15,258 nucleotides of DNA from Spirochaetia bacterium (GTDB lineage Bacteria; Spirochaetota; Spirochaetia; PWKH01): NCBI GenBank assembly GCA_007128345.1, contig SKXS01000138.1:1-15258 (forward strand). Reading direction: 5' to 3'. Made by a program: the position numbers and the translations under genes. Below are positions 14,239-15,258 of this stretch, one piece after another (the first letter of the stretch is position 1; each line of letters begins with the position of its first letter). Below the pieces are notes generated by a model. That model had not been told where the DNA came from, did not search any database, and worked only from the letters and a program-made list of their open reading frames with translations.

Positions 14239-14631
14239 ATGGAACAGCAAGCTGAAGCACCAAAGAGCAGCCGAATATTAGTCGTTGATGATGAAAAACT
14301 GCTGAGGAAACTGACCTCCTCAATCCTCTCCTCCCAGGGATACCATGTAGACACCTGCAGCAACGGCAATGAAGCGCTGCAGCTCTATCAGGTTCAGCGC
14401 TACGATCTGGTCATCCTGGATATGATCATGCCGGAGCTCAACGGTGCTGAGACGTTCAAGACCCTCATGAGGAAGGATCCCAAGGCCCGGGTGATTATCA
14501 TATCAGGGTACTGCGACCATGAAGTCAGCCAGGGCCTTTTCGATCTTGGTCTGGCAGCCTTCCTGGAAAAACCTGTCCGCCGCGACAGTCTCATCAGGAA
14601 CGTTGCAGGTATTCTCGGCTCCTCCCGGTAA
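14239..14631 (+). CDS. Single-domain response regulator (CheY-like receiver)
   Basis: A 130-residue receiver domain with no output domain. The acidic pocket is DD at 17-18 in ILVVDDEK, the phospho-acceptor is Asp61 in LVILDMIMPELNG, the switch Ser89 is in VIIISG, and Lys111 is in FLEKP. All catalytic residues are intact, so it should accept phosphate from a histidine kinase and act by protein contact. No kinase is encoded nearby, so its partner is elsewhere. The sequence GYCDHEVSQGLFDLGLAAFLEKP is like receivers found in hybrid-kinase systems. The first ten residues are a polar extension. It is divergent from the guanylyltransferase gene, and its stop (14629-14631) is 2 nt from the end of the convergent phosphoesterase gene. 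The ATG has no ribosome-binding site. Confidence 0.92.
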   Translation: MEQQAEAPKSSRILVVDDEKLLRKLTSSILSSQGYHVDTCSNGNEALQLYQVQRYDLVILDMIMPELNGAETFKTLMRKDPKARVIIISGYCDHEVSQGLFDLGLAAFLEKPVRRDSLIRNVAGILGSSR

Positions 14632-14633
14632 TC

Positions 14634-15258
14634 CTACAAATCTATCACATCCAGGCCAGGCTGCGCACAGAAGCGGATAGGAAGAATCGTGGTTCCCGTA
14701 CCGAAGCTCACTATCACCGTCCTGCCGGCGAAGCTGCATCGTCCCCGCCCCAGGCTTCTGCGATGGCGCGTGTGGGTAGTGACCGGTATGCCGAAGAAGG
14801 TGATCTGTCCGCCATGCGTGTGGCCGCAGAGGGCAACATCAAAGGGCAGTGTGTCTGCAAGCGGGACAAAATCGGGATTGTGGCTTGCAAGGATTACCAG
14901 TTGGGCCTTCGGGTCCTGCGCAAGGTGGCCTATGTAGGAGACGTCCCTGCTCAGATCAGCAGTTCCGATAATCTGCACAGATATCCCGCGGACAGCTGCT
15001 GTTACCGATGTATTGTGCAGCAGGCGGATTCCTGCCTGCTCCAGGCGGCTGACAATCCGATTCCGGGGGCAGCTTCCTCGGGACCATTGGATGTCATGGT
15101 TTCCCAGTACTGCCGCTGTAAGTGTGCTCCCACCGGCACGTGACAGCTCCCCGATGCAGGCATCAACGTACAGCTCGCCTGCGTCAACAAAGTCTCCGCC
15201 GAAGATCACGATATCAGGATTGAGAGAAGCGATTCTGTCTGCTATCCTTCGGATGCAC
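14634..15258 (-). CDS. Calcineurin-like metallophosphoesterase, 5' truncated (YaeI/YkoQ-like)
   Basis: The frame is open through the right edge (the upstream codons read IRRIADRIASLNPDIVIFGGDFVD), so the start and the first DxH metal motif are outside. The visible motifs are GGDFVD, LGNHD, SHNPD and GHTHGGQ, the ordered metal ligands of calcineurin-like phosphoesterases. The C-terminal VSFGTGTTILPIRF followed by PGLDVIDL is typical of the membrane-associated YaeI/YkoQ-like group. Substrates of that group are often phospholipid or nucleotide diesters; none can be assigned here. A GTG at 15209 is not the true start, since it lies inside the conserved strand. It converges on the response-regulator gene with a 2-nt gap, so any terminator must lie within coding sequence. 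Confidence 0.9.
   Translation of the reverse strand, partial: CIRRIADRIASLNPDIVIFGGDFVDAGELYVDACIGELSRAGGSTLTAAVLGNHDIQWSRGSCPRNRIVSRLEQAGIRLLHNTSVTAAVRGISVQIIGTADLSRDVSYIGHLAQDPKAQLVILASHNPDFVPLADTLPFDVALCGHTHGGQITFFGIPVTTHTRHRRSLGRGRCSFAGRTVIVSFGTGTTILPIRFCAQPGLDVIDL

Overview
The window is 15.3 kb of chromosomal-looking, moderately GC-rich bacterial DNA, densely coded and almost entirely on the minus strand. It holds 13 protein genes, two of them cut by the window edges. I see no tRNA, rRNA, CRISPR array, insertion sequence or phage gene, and no gene-free stretch above 300 bases. A secreted ABC binding protein, a Wzc-type two-transmembrane tyrosine kinase and single-chain (alpha2) glycyl-tRNA synthetase fit a free-living diderm bacterium. 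The combination would suit a spirochaete such as a Spirochaeta/Treponema relative, but that placement is inference and was not tested.

Layout. (1) At the left edge, on the plus strand, is the 3' part of a phytoene-desaturase-like FAD oxidoreductase. It converges on a small DUF454/YbaN membrane-protein gene that seems to have its own promoter. (2) From 9728 down to 1682 runs one tightly packed minus-strand series: gltX, glyQS, tyrS, then the binding protein, permease and ATPase of a NitT/TauT-type ABC importer, then a small cytosolic M23-fold protein and a short-chain dehydrogenase. Gaps are 31 nt or less and several genes overlap. A promoter-like TTGTAA-N17-TATACA lies just before gltX, so the eight genes probably form one operon. 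(3) From 14098 down to 9876 is a short surface-polysaccharide block: mannose-1-phosphate guanylyltransferase (GDP-mannose supply), a Wzc-like chain-length determinant/BY-kinase, and a PHP-type tyrosine phosphatase that should reverse the kinase's autophosphorylation. (4) A single-domain response regulator is divergent from the guanylyltransferase. It ends 2 nt from a convergent calcineurin-like phosphoesterase that runs off the right edge.

How the parts work together. The aminoacyl-tRNA synthetases and the importer may share one transcript, although no common substrate is evident. The kinase/phosphatase pair and the GDP-mannose enzyme make a small exopolysaccharide export-control module without glycosyltransferases or flippase in view. 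Most of the window is ordinary. The points worth a second look are a 75-residue basic tail after the Wzc tyrosine cluster, a predicted leaderless start for the response regulator, a stand-alone M23 domain of the kind normally built into aminotransferase fusions, and a few substitutions at conserved positions (SDR Ser to Thr, GMP Arg to Cys, no lipobox Cys in the binding protein).
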